Source: Branchiostoma belcheri
Lineage: Eukaryota > Chordata > Leptocardii > Amphioxiformes > Branchiostomatidae
Assembly: GCF_001625305.1 (NCBI RefSeq)
Contig: NW_017802824.1
Coordinates: forward strand, 1,092,733 to 1,156,732
Direction: 5' to 3'
Length of the DNA stretch: 64,000 bases
The translations under genes and the position numbers were made by a program. Every line of letters begins with the position of its first letter. Position 1 is the first letter of the stretch. The notes beneath the pieces were generated by a model that was given only the letters and a program-made list of their open reading frames with translations, did not search any database and was not told where the DNA came from. Of this stretch, positions 13,301 to 28,300 are shown in pieces.

Positions 13301-16300
13301 GTACAGGGAGGGAAGTTGTGTAAAGTGCCTTTCCCAATTAAGGGCGCAACGGACCTCTTGGTCCTGAGCCGAACGCTCTCATTATGCCACACAATGCCAC
13401 ACAGCTGCCTATACACAATATATGTGTTGGAGACATACTTTAAGTTAAGCATGATGTTAAAAACCATATCACACTTCTCAACAAGAGATATACTACAGAC
13501 TGTAAGCACAGTCCACAGCTTAACACCTATGATCATCAGAGTCTGACCTGTGGTGTAGATAGTGTTGAGGTCTGTCAGGTAAGATCACATCATCCCTGTC
13601 CAGTTTAACTCTCTGTAGTTCTGTCACCTGGAAGGTACAACATGGAGTATCACTATCAGAATTCAGAACTCTACATTTCGTAGGGAAAAGACTTGTTCCC
13701 AATGGCATCAAATGTAATTTCTGGGTCGCAAACAAAACAAAATATTTTGGATGAGGAAACCTGACTGATATTGACTGATATCTGCTGCCATTTCTTAAAT
13801 TAGTGTAAATCATTCTTCATTCAGTGAACAAGAAATATACAAGAACTCCAGGTCATGCCAGCCAATAATGACCGAGCATGCAGGACAGCATTAACAATGA
13901 CAACAACTATGACATACATGTACACAGATGACATTTAAATTGATCAAACTTGGTGACAAGAGGTTTAAAATCTGGGATTAACTATATATTAATTGGACAT
14001 TATTTAAAAAAAAGCATCTGTATTACTGTAGTAATTATTTTCAATAAAAGAATAGCATTACAAAGAGTATATTGCATGATTTGTGTTGTTTGGCTTATTG
14101 CACTGTATAGGTCAGCGGCTATTGCCCGACATGAATTACTGTTATTGCATGGCGTGTACGAGGTAAAACTATAATCACAGAACATCTACATCCCAACACG
14201 GTTCACTTTCATCATCATTTCATACAGAGAAGACAGAGTCATGATGAAGTTACCTGTTGTACTGCTCCCATTGCCAGCAGGACCTTCAGTTCCCCATACT
14301 GTACCCCCGTGAAGGGGTCCACTATGGGCATGTAGCCGTCCACAGACACCACTGGATAGCGCGACTTCAGCAGGGCCTGGGTGATGCGCTTGTCTCGGAA
14401 CGACATGTACAGGCTGTGGAGCGGCAGCTTCACCATTCCCACAAGGACGTCGTTTTGCGCCGCCGTCTTCTTGTCCCAGACCTGGAATAGAATATTGTTG
14501 TCATATCTTGGCCCTAACCTGCCTCAACCGAGTTCAAAACCGCTTACAAATAGTGCTGTGTATAAACCCACATTTAGGTTCAGGTCCGGATTCAAGTCAA
14601 GAGGTTTAGGTACTCGTAACTCCGGACCTAAACCCATGGCATACTGCAATTCCTGATTTTTTCACTGTACTGTTATGTTTACTGTTTTTACTGTCACTTT
14701 TTTACCATGAACTTATCGGTACAGTTACAATGTAACAAATAATTCCTGGACATTTTTTTTCCTGCAACTGTAGCCACCGTGAATATAATAGTTCCGTGAA
14801 CATGTCCATTTTTCTCAGACCGTGAACTTTTGCTACAGTGAACATAAAGTGAATTACAGTATACAAAACTGCATGTTGGCAACCTTGCAATGTTGTTTGG
14901 GCAAAACTTTGGCCATATGACATGGAGGCCGACACTTGACGATGCCCTATGGCAATGTTTTCTTCATTTTACAGCACAGATTTTGCAATCTATGGAAGGT
15001 TTTAGGTGGTTAGGAAAGAAAAGGGGTACCGGTATGTGACATGGTTTTCTTGTAATAAGTCTGGAATTGGTTCTTGACTTTTAGTGCCTCTTCAGTTTTT
15101 TTCTGTTTTGCAAAAAAAAAAAATGATTCTGGTTCTGAATCAACTAAAAATGCTCATATTTGGTGCCCAACGGTTGAGGAAAGAACTTTTCTTCCTAGTT
15201 GCAGTTTTTCCATCTATGAATGCAGTGGTTTGATTGAAAGTTCAAAATTCTTTGCTTGAATACTAGTATTGTGTTGACTTCATGGCTCCTATCGTGGCAT
15301 TTGGGGATATAATAGGATGTCAAGACCTGTTTTTATTAATTTTTTTTGGTCTGTCGCTTCATATTTTTTCTGAAAAAATCAGAGAAACAACAGTTACTAA
15401 TTATATTGGTGTGGCCTAAGTAAAAAAAAATAATAACCTCGATGATCATGAAGTTGTTTCTCATGCGCTCCAGCAGAGCGGGGGTGAGCAAAACGGGTCC
15501 AGATTGGTAGAAGTCAAAGCGGGGGTCGTTGGTTCCCCAGCAGACGTTAGAGCGGATGGTTTCATCACACCAGAACATCCGACACACCAGGTACGGGTTA
15601 CGTACGGACAGGTCACGGCCAGCGGGGAATCCTGGAACAAAGTTTGGAAGGCGTTAGGCCACATCAATTTAATGTCTTGGTTAACGGATTTGCCTGCTTC
15701 ATTTTTTTTCTGATTTGCAAATTAGGAAAAAAAATGTTGCGTTTCCTCTTTCAGTCAATAGGTAGGGATTTTTTCAATTATTTTTTAAAAGACTTTGTTG
15801 ATCTCTAGAGTTCCAACTGTGACAGTTTAAGTTAACAAAATAAAACTTGCAATTTTCAATGTCAGTGTTGGAAAACTGATTGTGCAACATTTCATCACTC
15901 AGGTGTCAGATCGTGGAGGTAGAAACCAATTCTCAATAAACCATTTCATCATCATCATCACGAAAAGGTAGATCAGCTCAAAATATGTATGTCCCTTACA
16001 GGGGTCCACACACACAAAAAAAAAGGCTAGGGCCGACAGTTTTTTTCTAGGGTCGGTCAGGAAACACAACATTTTTTCCTAGGCCATATCTTAGTTTCGC
16101 ATAAGAAAATTTGATGTCCCTAAACCAAAAAAGGGAACAACATCAATTCCAAAGTCCACATCTGGTACTAGTATTCCAATTTTCGAAAGTGGTGAACTAG
16201 GCACAGGTGAAACGTGTTTAAATTATTCTAAGGAACTTTTGGAAGCCCATGTGACAACCAAACCGGCTGTAACCGCTAGTTATTGCACAGGCCAGAACAC

Positions 16301-19300
16301 CCATATCGAACATTATTGGGGCCCAGGTATGATATAAAAGTCAGTATGCAAGATACAGACTGTGTACCTGATATAACTGGCCCCACTTTGGGCACTGGTT
16401 GAGGAGGTGGGTACGGATCTCTGTTGCCCCTGCTAGCGAAGGAGGGAATCCCCTTCTGCGTGATGTTACGGCCTTCTGTGACGAGTAGCAGCATGTGCAA
16501 AGCCTGGGCCTCCTAGTGAAGACAAATATGTGCAAGGTGCATTTATTAAGCTACAAGCTTCCCTTGTACATATTAAAAATGAATCACTGTAATGTGTCTC
16601 TGCCTCTGTCAACTAGTATAACATCCCTTTCAACTAGTATAACATTTTGTAAGTATACAGTGGCAGTAGTATTGATGACATCAAATGAATGTCACTGAAC
16701 CCCCATGTGCAACTAGAATGAAAGAGGGTCCTTTCATAGCCGATGATGTATGTATATTGCATGGGGCTTGAAATACATTGTACTTTTTCTGCAGGTGACA
16801 TTGAATGTACCTGTACCTCCAAGAATTTCAAAAAGTATGGAAATCATACCAAAAAGAAAAACTGTCCAGAAACCATTGTCATTTCTCTTGTAAACTTCAT
16901 AGACCAATGAAAATCCCACATACAATGTACACTTACATGTATCAGAAACATCAGAAATACCTGCACAGCTCCAATTTTAGCTACCCTAACCTGCATATAC
17001 CCAGTACATGGACCAGTGCAGGTTAGGTGCAGGTAAACATCAGAAATACCTGCACAGCTCCAATTTTACCTGCACTAACCTGCATATACCCAGTACATGG
17101 ACCAGTGCAGGTTATGTGAAGGTAGACATCAGAAATACCTGCACAGCTCCAATTTTACCTGCACTAACCTGCATATACCCAGTACATGGACCATTGCAGG
17201 TTATGTGAAGGTAGACATCAGAAATACCTGCACAGCTCCAATTTTACCTGCACTAACCTACATATACCCAGTACATGGACCAGTGCAGGTTAGGTGCAGG
17301 TAGAAATCAGAAATACCTGCATACATGTAGTTCCAATTTTACCTACCCTAACCTGCATTATGCAGGTAGTATTTTGAGTTAAGTACTTCTATGTACTGAC
17401 GTCCCCTCTCTACCTGTCTTCAGCAGCAAATACTGTATGTGACAAAGAGTGCCATACCTCATAATTCCCAGTCACCCCAGTTTGACCATGTCCAGAGGTT
17501 GAAGGAGGAAGGGGAGGCTTTACAGATGAAGAAGACTCAGAAGGCGTTGTCTGACCAACAGTTGCTCGGACAGGTGGCTGGTCAGCTGTATGCACAGCTG
17601 CTTTCTCACCTGTTCACGAACAAAGGAAATATCTCACAGGTTAAATAAAAACATATATAATATAAATAAATAAATAAGTAAGCTATCCTGTCCTATGATA
17701 ATTTTCTTTTTTAATGCCCACGATCATGATGATTATTCTCAGACTGGTACACTCATTAACACCTGAGTGAAGTGAGGAAAGTCGTAATGCCTTAGAGTCC
17801 CAAGGGCACAAGATTGGTGACATGGCAGGATTCGAAGCCGGGACCTCTTGGTTCTAAGCCGAATACTCTGCCGTTATGCCACACTATAATATTTAACTTC
17901 AACAAACTACTGCTCTGTTTATTCATACTCAAACACATTCATATATATGGTGATTAGCCCCTCCAACTCTGTCCTGCAACTTGCTACATAATGTAATCCA
18001 ACACAATAGAACGTCTGCTACATTACGAGCTACATGTAGCAGACGTCTGGTCCAGGTCATTGACCTTTTTTTTTGTTTGGAGAAGAAGAAGAAGAAACAG
18101 AGAAAACAATGTTTTCCTTATGTGAAGGTAAACATAATAATTATTATACATGACATGAATAATCTGTAATGAACCTATTTGTGTGATTTTCTTTAGGTTA
18201 CAAAGAAGAGTGACACACCTTTCTCTACTATGTCTTGAACAGCTCTTTGCACAGCTGTCACTGGTTTGTGTTTTGGCTGAGGAATGGGTACGACCTTTGA
18301 CCCCTTCAGCTCGGCTAACTTGGTCTTGGCCAAAGCTGAGGGAAAGTCTTTACTGTCAGAGGCCAACTCAACAGACACCTGAAAAGGTAAAAGATAATAT
18401 ATTATAATTAATTATACTAGAAAGGTAACATAAGCAAATGCTTAGGAGTACATTACCTTCACATGGTCTTTCCTAACAAACTACTGCTCTGTTCATTCTT
18501 ACTCAAACACATTCATATACTTGTATATGGTGACCAGCCCCTCCAGCTCTGGCCTGCTACATAATGTAACTCAACACCACAGGGTATCTGGTACAGTACC
18601 CATTACCATGGTGACAGACCTCTGATCCAGGTCATTGACCTTTATATTTGATGGAGAAACAGAAGAAACAGAGCAAAGACAATGTTTCCTTCTGTGAAAG
18701 GAGACATAACAAGGAATGCAATAAAAATCATCACCATGGCGACGATTCAATGAATATTATTAAAACTGAATAATGTTTAGAAAAATATCTAGAATTCGGG
18801 CAGCGCTCCGCTATTAGTAAAATTAGAATCAGTGCCCCTTAGAAATCGAAAAAGGGCGATAAATGAAACTACCTGTGTTGCAGAGGATATGTAAATATTG
18901 CTCCTCAAATGCAGTGAAAGATGAAATTTATTTCAAAACAAAAGACGAATTTCAATTTAGGCTACGAGTAGGAGGTGGGGAAGAGTTGAGTAGGGCTACG
19001 AGTGGATGGCTTTACCACATTTCACGACATGGCAGGGAAAGCAGGAGAAACACAAGGGAAAACAATTCTTTACATTGATATAACTATAGTATGAAGTGAC
19101 AACAGTTAGATAGCTATCCCCTACATGTACATTATTGGTTAGGATTTTTAATTGCATAATGCAAACTGTTGATTTTCAAGATAAAAAGAATGCTGGAGCA
19201 GAAAAGCTTGACATACATTGTACATGTACCTAGTACCAAAACACTTGAATGCCGCTGAGTTCAGACTGTCAATATGGCATGACTTTGTCTTTTCTTTTCT

Positions 19301-22300
19301 TTCTTTCTAACGTCAAAGGAGTAATGACTCCGGCAACCACCTAGGTCCTACTCCCTCAAGCATGTCCAATAATGTCTTCAGACCGTTCATTGTTATGACT
19401 CCCATCTTAAGCTGTGTCATACATGTAAGTCTTCTGCTATCCCCACGAAGGTACACTCGTCCTCCCTCTCCTCTCTTGATTCCCTTCTCTTCAAGTCTCG
19501 TCATTGACCAAGTAGTTGGACCGTTGTGCCTTGACAGACAGTTCTTCTGGATTATATCCACAACATCGAGTTAACCCAATGAAGTCCCAACAGCCAATCA
19601 GCAAGACTAATAGTGGAAAGCTGCATGCCTTTTGGTTGCTTGCTCTGCATGCCATTCTGATAACTCATGCCCAAATATGGTAACACACTGCTATAGTACA
19701 TTTTCTATAACACAGCCAAAGAGCTTAAATCAAACCATTCTAAAAGCCTGTATCACAAAAATGGAAAAAAAGCCTGGGGCATTTGCCCACTCTACCTTCA
19801 TGCCAAATTTCATGTTATTATTGTTTTGGCCCAAAAATGAAGGAGTTGAATCAATCAAATGGCAGGAGAAGGAGGAGGAGAAACCATAAAAATGTATTTA
19901 TGTATTTGTCTTTTGGTCAATTTTTGTGTCCCTATTTAAGATTTGTCATAAAATATGTGGCTTGTAAACTAGGCTAAGAATGCTTCTGTTCTTTCACGAT
20001 GCCGTCGTTGCGAGGCAACAGCCCTAAACATACAAAAAATATTCAATCAAAACCTGTAACAAGCTGCGTGTCCGGGTGGAATTAGACCGCTGTTGCGCCA
20101 CTACGGAGAAAACTGCTACTTTCTCTGCTGTCCAGGTCACCCTACATCTGTATATGAACTAACGGTAACATTTCTGGAAAATCCTCTGATAAGGGAAATA
20201 TGGTGATATTTTAGCCTGTTGTATCTTATTGTTATCGATATCGTTGATGTGTTAACATTCTATCATGACGATAAAAGCTGATGGCTAAAATCTCTTTGTT
20301 GCTGCTTATGCAGCTACTAGTGCCATGTGTGGATGCAGGTAGCTGGCAGAGCTGCCGTGAAGTGTCCGTAGCGAAGTGTGGTGTAGGTGACAGCCGTAGT
20401 GATGGCCGTGAGTACCGGTATGACATTGGAGCGTACCGGTACAAGTGGACCAAATACCCGTATGAAGTAACCAGCTACAAAGGGCCCTTTGTCTCTGTCC
20501 CTTTGTTTCAGGCTTATCAATCCTGTCAGATCTGCTCAAAAGAAACAAGGCCTGACCAGGGGGGTCCCACTCAGAACCCTTCACCATACACGATAACCAA
20601 TATCATGATCGTTGGGAACAACGTCGGCAAGCTTGGCACTGACAAGGNNNNNNNNNNNNNNNNNNNNTAACTTCATTAACACCTGCACAGAGCCATTCCA
20701 TACTGACAGTATGTCTGTATTCAAGTGTTTTGGTAGGTATTTCAAGCTTTCCTGCTCCAGCATTGGAATGCGGGGCTATTGGTACGTTTTTTTTATTTTG
20801 AAAATCAACAGTTTGCATTATGCAATTAAAAATCCTAACCAATAAAGTAGGGAATAGCTATCCAACTGTTGTTTTAGTTGTATTTTACTTCATATTATTA
20901 GTTATATCAATGTAAATCATTGTTTTCCCTTGTGTTTCTCATTCTTTCCCTGCCATGTCGTAAAATGTGGTGAACCCATCGCTGTATTTGCTCCAAAGCA
21001 AATATTGGCCTTTCTAGTGTTATTATTGTTTTGGCCCAAAAATGAAGGAGTTGAATCAATCAAATGGCAGGAGAAGGAGGAGGAGAAACCATAAAAATGT
21101 ATTTATGTATTTGTCTTTTGGTCAATTTTTGTGTCCCTATTTAAGATTTGTCATAAAATATGTGGCTTGTAAACTAGGCTAAGAATGCTTCTGTTCTTTC
21201 ACCATGCCGTCGTTGCGAGGCAACAGCCCTAAACATTAAAAAAATATTCAATCAAAACCTGTAACAAGCTGCGTGTTCGAATTAGACCGCTGTTGCGCCA
21301 CTACGGAGAAAACTGCTACTTTCTCTGCTGTCCAGGTCACCCTACAATCTGCATATTATGAACTAACGGTAACATTTCTGGAAAATCCTCTGGTAAGGGA
21401 AATATGGTGATATTTTAGCCCGTTGTATCTTATTGTTATCGATATCGTTGATGTGTTAACATTCTATCATGACGATAAAAGCTGATGGCTAAAATCTCTT
21501 TGTTGCTGCTTATGCAGCTACTAGTGCCATCTGTGGATGCAGGTAGCTGGCAGAGCTGCCGTGAAGTGCCTGTAGCGAAGTGTGGTGTAGGTGACAGCCG
21601 CAGTGATGGTCGTGAGTACCGGTATGACATTGGAGCATACCGGTACAAGTGGACCAAATACCCGTATGAAGTAACCAGCTACAAAGGGCCCTTTGTCTCT
21701 GTCCCTTTGTTTCAGGCTTATCAATCCTGTCAGATCTGCTCAAAGGAAACAAGGCCTGACCAGGGGGGTCCCACTCAGAACCCTTCACCATACACGATAA
21801 CCAATATCATGATCGTTGGCAACAACGTCGGCAAGCTTGGCACTGACAAGGCAGAGATCCTCTCTCAGATCCCATGTGGTAGAGATTGCAGGTTGTGGTT
21901 TGTGGATTGTAACATAACGGCAATAGAGGTAGGGGCGTTTGCTAAGTTGCCACAGGTATCTACCCTGGTCATCTGGCGGAGCAATGTCCAGACTCTGAAG
22001 AACGGCACGTTTGCTGGGATGGAGGGTCTCGAGTATCTGATGCTCTTGGAAAACAACATAACACATCTGGAGGTGAGAATTTAGAATTAACATGATTGTC
22101 TTTCTCACAGTTCCTCATATTATTGTCTCTAAGATTCATGATGATATCTTCAACTTTTTCACATAAAAGGGGGCTTCCTTAGTTTTTATGTGTAAGAGCC
22201 TGCTAACCCAGACTGAGTCAAAGATATATTCAAATCTGACTGATAGTTTGTTGGTTCTAGTCCCGGTTGATTGTTCTTCCCAGACATACATGTAGAATTT

Positions 22301-25300
22301 TGACATGTTTTCTTTGGTCGTTATATTTTAGTCCCTATATCCCATTCGAAGGATTAGGAGGGAAATGCGTTAATTTTTCTATATCAATATTTTGATGTTC
22401 TCATACAAAGCTCAGCACTAAGTATAATTTCCTGCAGGACGGCTGCTTCCATGGGTTGCCCAGGTTGTCCTTCCTCATCCTTGTGGACAACCAAATCCTG
22501 ACGCTGTCGCCCGGCGCGTTCCTGGGAGTGCAGCCGCGGTGGGTTGACGTAAGTGCCAATCTTATCGCTACTGTAGCACCGGGGACCTTGCAGGCGATCA
22601 AGTCCGTAGAATATGTCCGCGCAGTTGAGAACAAACTGCGATCTATCAGCGTGGAGATGTTCTACGGTCTTGAACAACTGCATGCCCTGAACCTGGAGGG
22701 TAACAGAATCTCCCACATTGCTGCGGGCGCGTTTCACTCAAATACGTTGATGGGTTCTGTAAATCTGGCGAGAAACAGGCTGACCTTCCTGTCTGGTGAT
22801 TGGTTCAAATCGTTATTTCCAAACAAGCTCATCGTGTGTGGAAATGCGATTGCCGCCATTGCACTGGAAGGGAGGGCGCCGCCCCGGACGCAGAGAGCCC
22901 GGCTAGACAATCCGCCGCGCTGTACGTGTGCGAACGATTGGCTGTACGACCACATGGGGATGAGCCCATTCAAGTTCAAGGGATGTTACAGGGCAATGCA
23001 GGTCCCCTTGACAGCAAGCTGCCCCGCCTTGCCACTGATGCCAAATCCTCCCACTCCGGTCAATCCCAACGGATTGCCCTGCCCGGTCCCGCTGGTTGAG
23101 GTTACGCATGTTGAGCGCAGCGCCGCGTACAAGTACAAAGCCGCTGGCAACGTGTATTGGGAGCAATTGCCGACAGTGTCCTTTGCCTTCCCTGACGGCT
23201 TACACCACACACTCGACATAACATACGACACAAACATGATCACACACGACAGTCTCCCGACAGGCAACCTAACCGTGAAAGTGGTGACCGACCTAAAGGC
23301 TGAGGGCTGGGTGAAATGTAAGGGACCAGAAATCCTGTTGGGGGAATCAGGAAACGACAGCCTGTGTTCTAACTACATGGGGAAGTCCAGCTTCACCCTT
23401 TGGCTTGAGACCGCCGAGCCCTTGTCCTTTGGGAACACCACTTGTACGGCTTCTTCGGAAACTGGCTCCGACACTGCTGTCTTCGCGACGAGCGCGCGAG
23501 CACACTCTGACATGACAACACTACAAGTAACCGAACTGACACTCCTCAACACGACACCATTCAGCATCAGCACTACACCGCTGTCCAGTGGCATCAGCAC
23601 TACACCGCTGGCTACTAGCACGAGCGATGATGTACGTCTAACGTGGTACATTGTGTGGGCAGCTCGGGGCGGGTTGTCGGCTGCTGCGTTAGGGGTTTGG
23701 GGATGTGCCATGGCCAGTTGTATCAAACAGAAGCTCAAGCGCAAAGCCCCTGATAACGGCGCAGGTCCATCCTGCAATGACAACCAGATCACTGCCCGCT
23801 CCATTTGGCCCTTTCCAGGTGACAACTCGGAGGAGTCAGTGATCAGTCCGTACGCTGAGGGGCGTTTGGAGGATCACGACAGCTTGAATGAGTCAGAGTC
23901 TGTCATCAGTCCTTACGCTGAGGGTAGTTTCAATGACCACCCTGACTTGCGCAGGGCCGAATCTTCGCAGTCAGAAATCGCCCCGTACGGACTTGCGAAG
24001 CTGTGCCCAGCGTACCTCGCGGCAAGCCGCCCCCGCGCGCACACACACCCCGTGCCGTCCCGCCCGTACAGCACCGAGCGCCCCCGTCAGACACCAAACA
24101 GGGCAGGGGCCGTCCTGGCTGCATATGGCCAAAATGGTCGCGACAAGTCCGGCCAAAGTTGCTACAAGCACCCCTTCATTCTCCCCAACCCGGGTGCCAC
24201 CAAGTCCTCTGCCTATAAGCAGAATGCCAGCGCCGCCCAGCGTACCCGAAAGGCACCTTGCTACAACTCCCCTGCCCTGGCCACTGACCTAAAGCGTACC
24301 CTGTCCAACACATATGACCAGCACGACCCTAGCGAGGCAGTCTGCAACTCCGCAGCGTCCCCCGCGGCCAATACCTACCAGCCCGCCGCCTCGCCTGGTA
24401 GTGAAACCGGTACTCAGTCCACCATGTATGATGAAAACCATCCTAGCCAGGCCGCCACCGGCCCTCCCCTGCGGCCGGTGCGGTCAGGTCTCAGACAGGA
24501 ACCTACTGCCAGAATGACCGCAGAGATGCAGTAAACAACACCCCAGAAAACCCCGAGACAAACAGCTATGAATCGGCGTCCGCTCCATCTCAGATACAGT
24601 GAGTACAGAAGGAAGGAATCGATGAACGAAATTTTTCCGACATCTTTCAGTTTATTGGACGATTGGATAAAATCATTCCAAAATGTTGAAATTTGAGGAC
24701 AATCACAGAAAATTTCACATTTCTACCAATTGGAGTTTGGCTCATAGTTGTCATCAGATATACACGTGGTACGTGACACAGCTAGTTGATTTTATTACCT
24801 TAGGCCGGTCAGGTTATGTGGTACATTTGTCTGTATGTACAACTCAAGAAGTTGTGGTTGGCTCTTTATGATATTTGGTACGTTGGTAGGCATTTTGTTT
24901 GAGACTTTATAGGAGGGGTTGACGGATAGCCATGTCTTTTGGTATGCAGATAGTTTAATTACTATTTACATAATCAGTTACTAACTATACAAGTCCCGAG
25001 CTTAATTGCCCAATATGTTCCATGATGGGATTTCCATTGCTTTCCTGTCAAAAAATGATTTTTGAATGATTTTATTGCATGCACTCCCACTTTGGTGGGG
25101 TTGACGAAACGGCATGATTTTTGGTATGCAGATAATAGTCCTAGTAGGTTTTTTTTCATATCCTTTTTTGCCATAATCAGTCCTGACCTTATTCGCATAA
25201 TCTAAAAAGAAATTCTATGTGTTCCATGATAGGATTTGAATGTTTTGTTGAAAAAATAAAATTATTACATTATTTCATAGCATTTCGTATGGACTGAAGC

Positions 25301-28300
25301 TGTCATGTAAAAAAACATGGCTGGGCTGGGCCATTTACATGTATCATGCATATGGTAGGGGCTAAAGTCAAAGAAACAAACGTCTATGTCTGCTAGGCTC
25401 TTATAATGGCATTTCATGCAAAGAAAAAGAAAAAAAATACTGTAAAACAACAAACAAGAAACACAAACTCAAATGTCAAAAATCCTGCTGAATGACAAAA
25501 AATTTTTCATTATATTTCCCATGGTACAGGTCTCAAAAGTCAGACAATCTTGCACACATGCACATGACATTGTGTACTACAAAATGGAATTGTACATGTA
25601 TGCCACCATTCTGTATCTTCTTAAAAATGGTGGCCCTGAAAGAATTTTTGATATCAGTCAAAATTACACAAGCCTCTGAAGGACACCAATATGGCCAGCA
25701 TGCTATTCTACGTAGTTTTTAGTGCGCCAACATGGCCAGGATGCTATTCTACGTAGTTTTTAGTGTGCCGATATGGCCAGGATGCTATTCTACGTAGTTT
25801 TTAGTGCGCCAACATGGCCAGGATGCTATTCTACGTAGTTTTTAGTGCGCCAACATGGCCAGGATGCTATTCTACGTAGTTTTTAGTGTGCCAACATGGC
25901 CAGGATGCTATTGTAGTTTTTAGTGCGCCAATATGGCCAGCATGCTATTCTACGTAGTTTTTAGTGCGCCAACGTGGCCAGGATGCTATTCTACATAGTT
26001 TTTAGTGTGCCAATATGGCCAGGATGCTATTCTACGTAGTTTTTAGTGTGCCAATATGGCCAGGATGCTATTCTACATAGTTTTTAGTGTGCCAATATGG
26101 CCAGCATGCTATTCTACGTAGTTTTTAGTGTGCCAATATGGCCAGGATGCTATTCTACATGTACGTAGTTTTTAGTGTGCCACTAGAATGAAGGTTCCTA
26201 GGGTAGCATCCCGGCTGTAGAGAGGGTTGAACACGTTGAGAAAGTATTGAATATCCAAATCTAAACAATCATGTATGGCCACATATACATGTATGCAAGA
26301 ACGTCCTTGATGTATGTATGCTTTGAAAGACAAGTAAGTTAAACTTTAAAGAAATTAAAATATCAAACAAATATGGAATAATAACTAAGTAACATATCAA
26401 AAGAGCAATAATGGTGGTGCCAATACATTTGTAAATACTAGGGGATATTAAATTATGCTTAAATTATAACTGATGTTTGTAGAATTAATATAAATTGTAT
26501 TTCCCTGCAATGGCAGTGTATGGTACATCTTATGGTAGAATGGTATTTGATCACTAGATGGAATGTTTATAACGGAAAGTATCATGTATAAAGCATTAAT
26601 TTTTTTCCATTAGCCAGGAGTGTTATTTTAATGTTACCAGGCTATTGTTTATGTTAACACATTATAGAAAAAAAAGAGATATGTGATCTGTGTTGTTAAG
26701 GATGAGAAAAGCCTTAAGTTGGTTATCACTATAAATGAGGTTCTTCATCTAAAAGTGCCAATGGTAAAGCTGTACGTGTAATACATGACTGTAGTAGCCT
26801 CCGTAGCGGGCTTATACATGTGTAGAACTGGGGGGTTGGTGGTCTTCTGCTGTTTTCTGATTAGCCCAGTTCTAAAAAACGGGCCGGGGTAATTCAACCA
26901 GGCCAGCTACATGTATGTTGTCTATAATAATTATTATGCAATCAGAAAATAGCACATAAAAGCTCCCAAAGACCATGAAGACCCCCAAACCCCCAGTTTT
27001 TGGCATGCTAAGGAGGCTATGACTGTAGGCAGAAACTGCTTTTGTCTACACAATGTTGAAGACATAAGTAATACATTGTCATACATGTAGATATGATTGA
27101 AAAAGAAATGTTCTAGGCCATATTGAAAGGCTAGTACTCTGTAAAAATTGTAAACTATCTTACACGGCTTGAATTTTGTTTTCTGTTCTGATTCTTTTGT
27201 CAGTAAAGAAGCTTTTTACATATTATTTTCGACATGATAAAGGAGTACGTTGTCAAAGACCTGATTGAAACAGAAATGTTCTAGGCCGTATTGAAAGGCT
27301 ACATATAGTACTCCGTAAAAATTGTATCTTACACGGCTTGAATTTTGTTTTCTGTTCTGAAATCTGATTCTTTTGTCAGTAAGGCCACACCAATTTAATT
27401 TGTTGGTTCTCGGATTTTTTCAGGAAAAATATGAAGCGACAGGGCGAAAAAAAAATAAAAACAGATCTAGACATCCTATTATAGCCCCAAATGCTACGAT
27501 AGGAGGTATGAAGTCAACACACCAGGCTGGTTCAAAATTTAAACAATGAATTTTGAACTTCTAATGATACCACTGCATTGAAAGATGGAATAACTGTAAC
27601 GACTAGGAAGAAAAGGACTGTTTTCAACTGTTCAGGCCAAAATATGAGCATTTTGCAGTTGATTCTGAAATTTTTTTTTTTTTTGCAAATCAGGAAAAAA
27701 TGAAGAGGCGAATCCGAGAACCAACAAATTAAATTGGTGTGGCCTAAAGAAGCTTGTTACATATTTCTAACATGATATGATAAAGGAGTACAATTATCAG
27801 AGACCTGATTGAAACAGAAATGTTCTAGACCATATTGAAAGCTGAGTACTCCATAAAAATGGCGTCTAATATGGCTGAATTTTTTATTCTGTTCTTAAAT
27901 ATTAGGTATATTTAAGAACAGAATAAAAAATTACTTTTAACATGATATATTAAAGAATTTTAAATATTGCCTCCATGACACAAAAGACAGAGCATACCGA
28001 ATATAAATCCTATGATCTTCATACTGCAATATGTTGCTCTGTAACCAATACATAAATGCATAGAAAATGCACAATTTGACAGATCTCTAATGCAGTATTT
28101 CCAAGGTACATGTATGCACAAGTTGGTTCAGTTATGCGACAACAGCTGGGATTCGAGCCCGGGACTGGCTGATCCATGATTCACAAGCACGCTGTATCCT
28201 GTATGGTCACACACCTATAACCAGTGGACAACGAACACTAAACGTGCCATTTCGTGCTATATCAAGTTGTGAATCCACAATGGACATGGCTGTTGTACTG

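Larger units (their letters stand above)
19014..20977. repeat. Inverted repeat pair 19014-19277 / 20687-20977
   Basis: The reverse complement of 20687-20977 matches 19014-19277 over most of its length, including GCAGGGAAAG, TTGGTTAGGATTTTTAATTG and AATGCTGGAGCAG blocks. The pair brackets the left LRR copy, so the copy lies inside an inverted-repeat frame that ends at the N gap. Confidence 0.75.
19814..21851 (+). repeat. Direct duplication (19814-20647 and 21020-21851)
   Basis: The two stretches match almost base for base from TTATTATTGTTTTGGCCC through the first part of the receptor exon. Differences are scattered substitutions and small indels, for example near 20069 versus 21275 and 20150 versus 21350. 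The left copy ends exactly at the N gap. Confidence 0.85.

Noticed and set aside
16945-17350. Regularly spaced repeats suggesting a CRISPR array
   Set aside because: The 89-bp units are repeated end to end with no unique spacers, in an animal intron.
19313-19561. 82-codon minus-strand frame with a [11 protein letters not shown] segment
   Set aside because: It could be a scrap of a retroelement, but it has no recognisable motif and no matching copy in the window.
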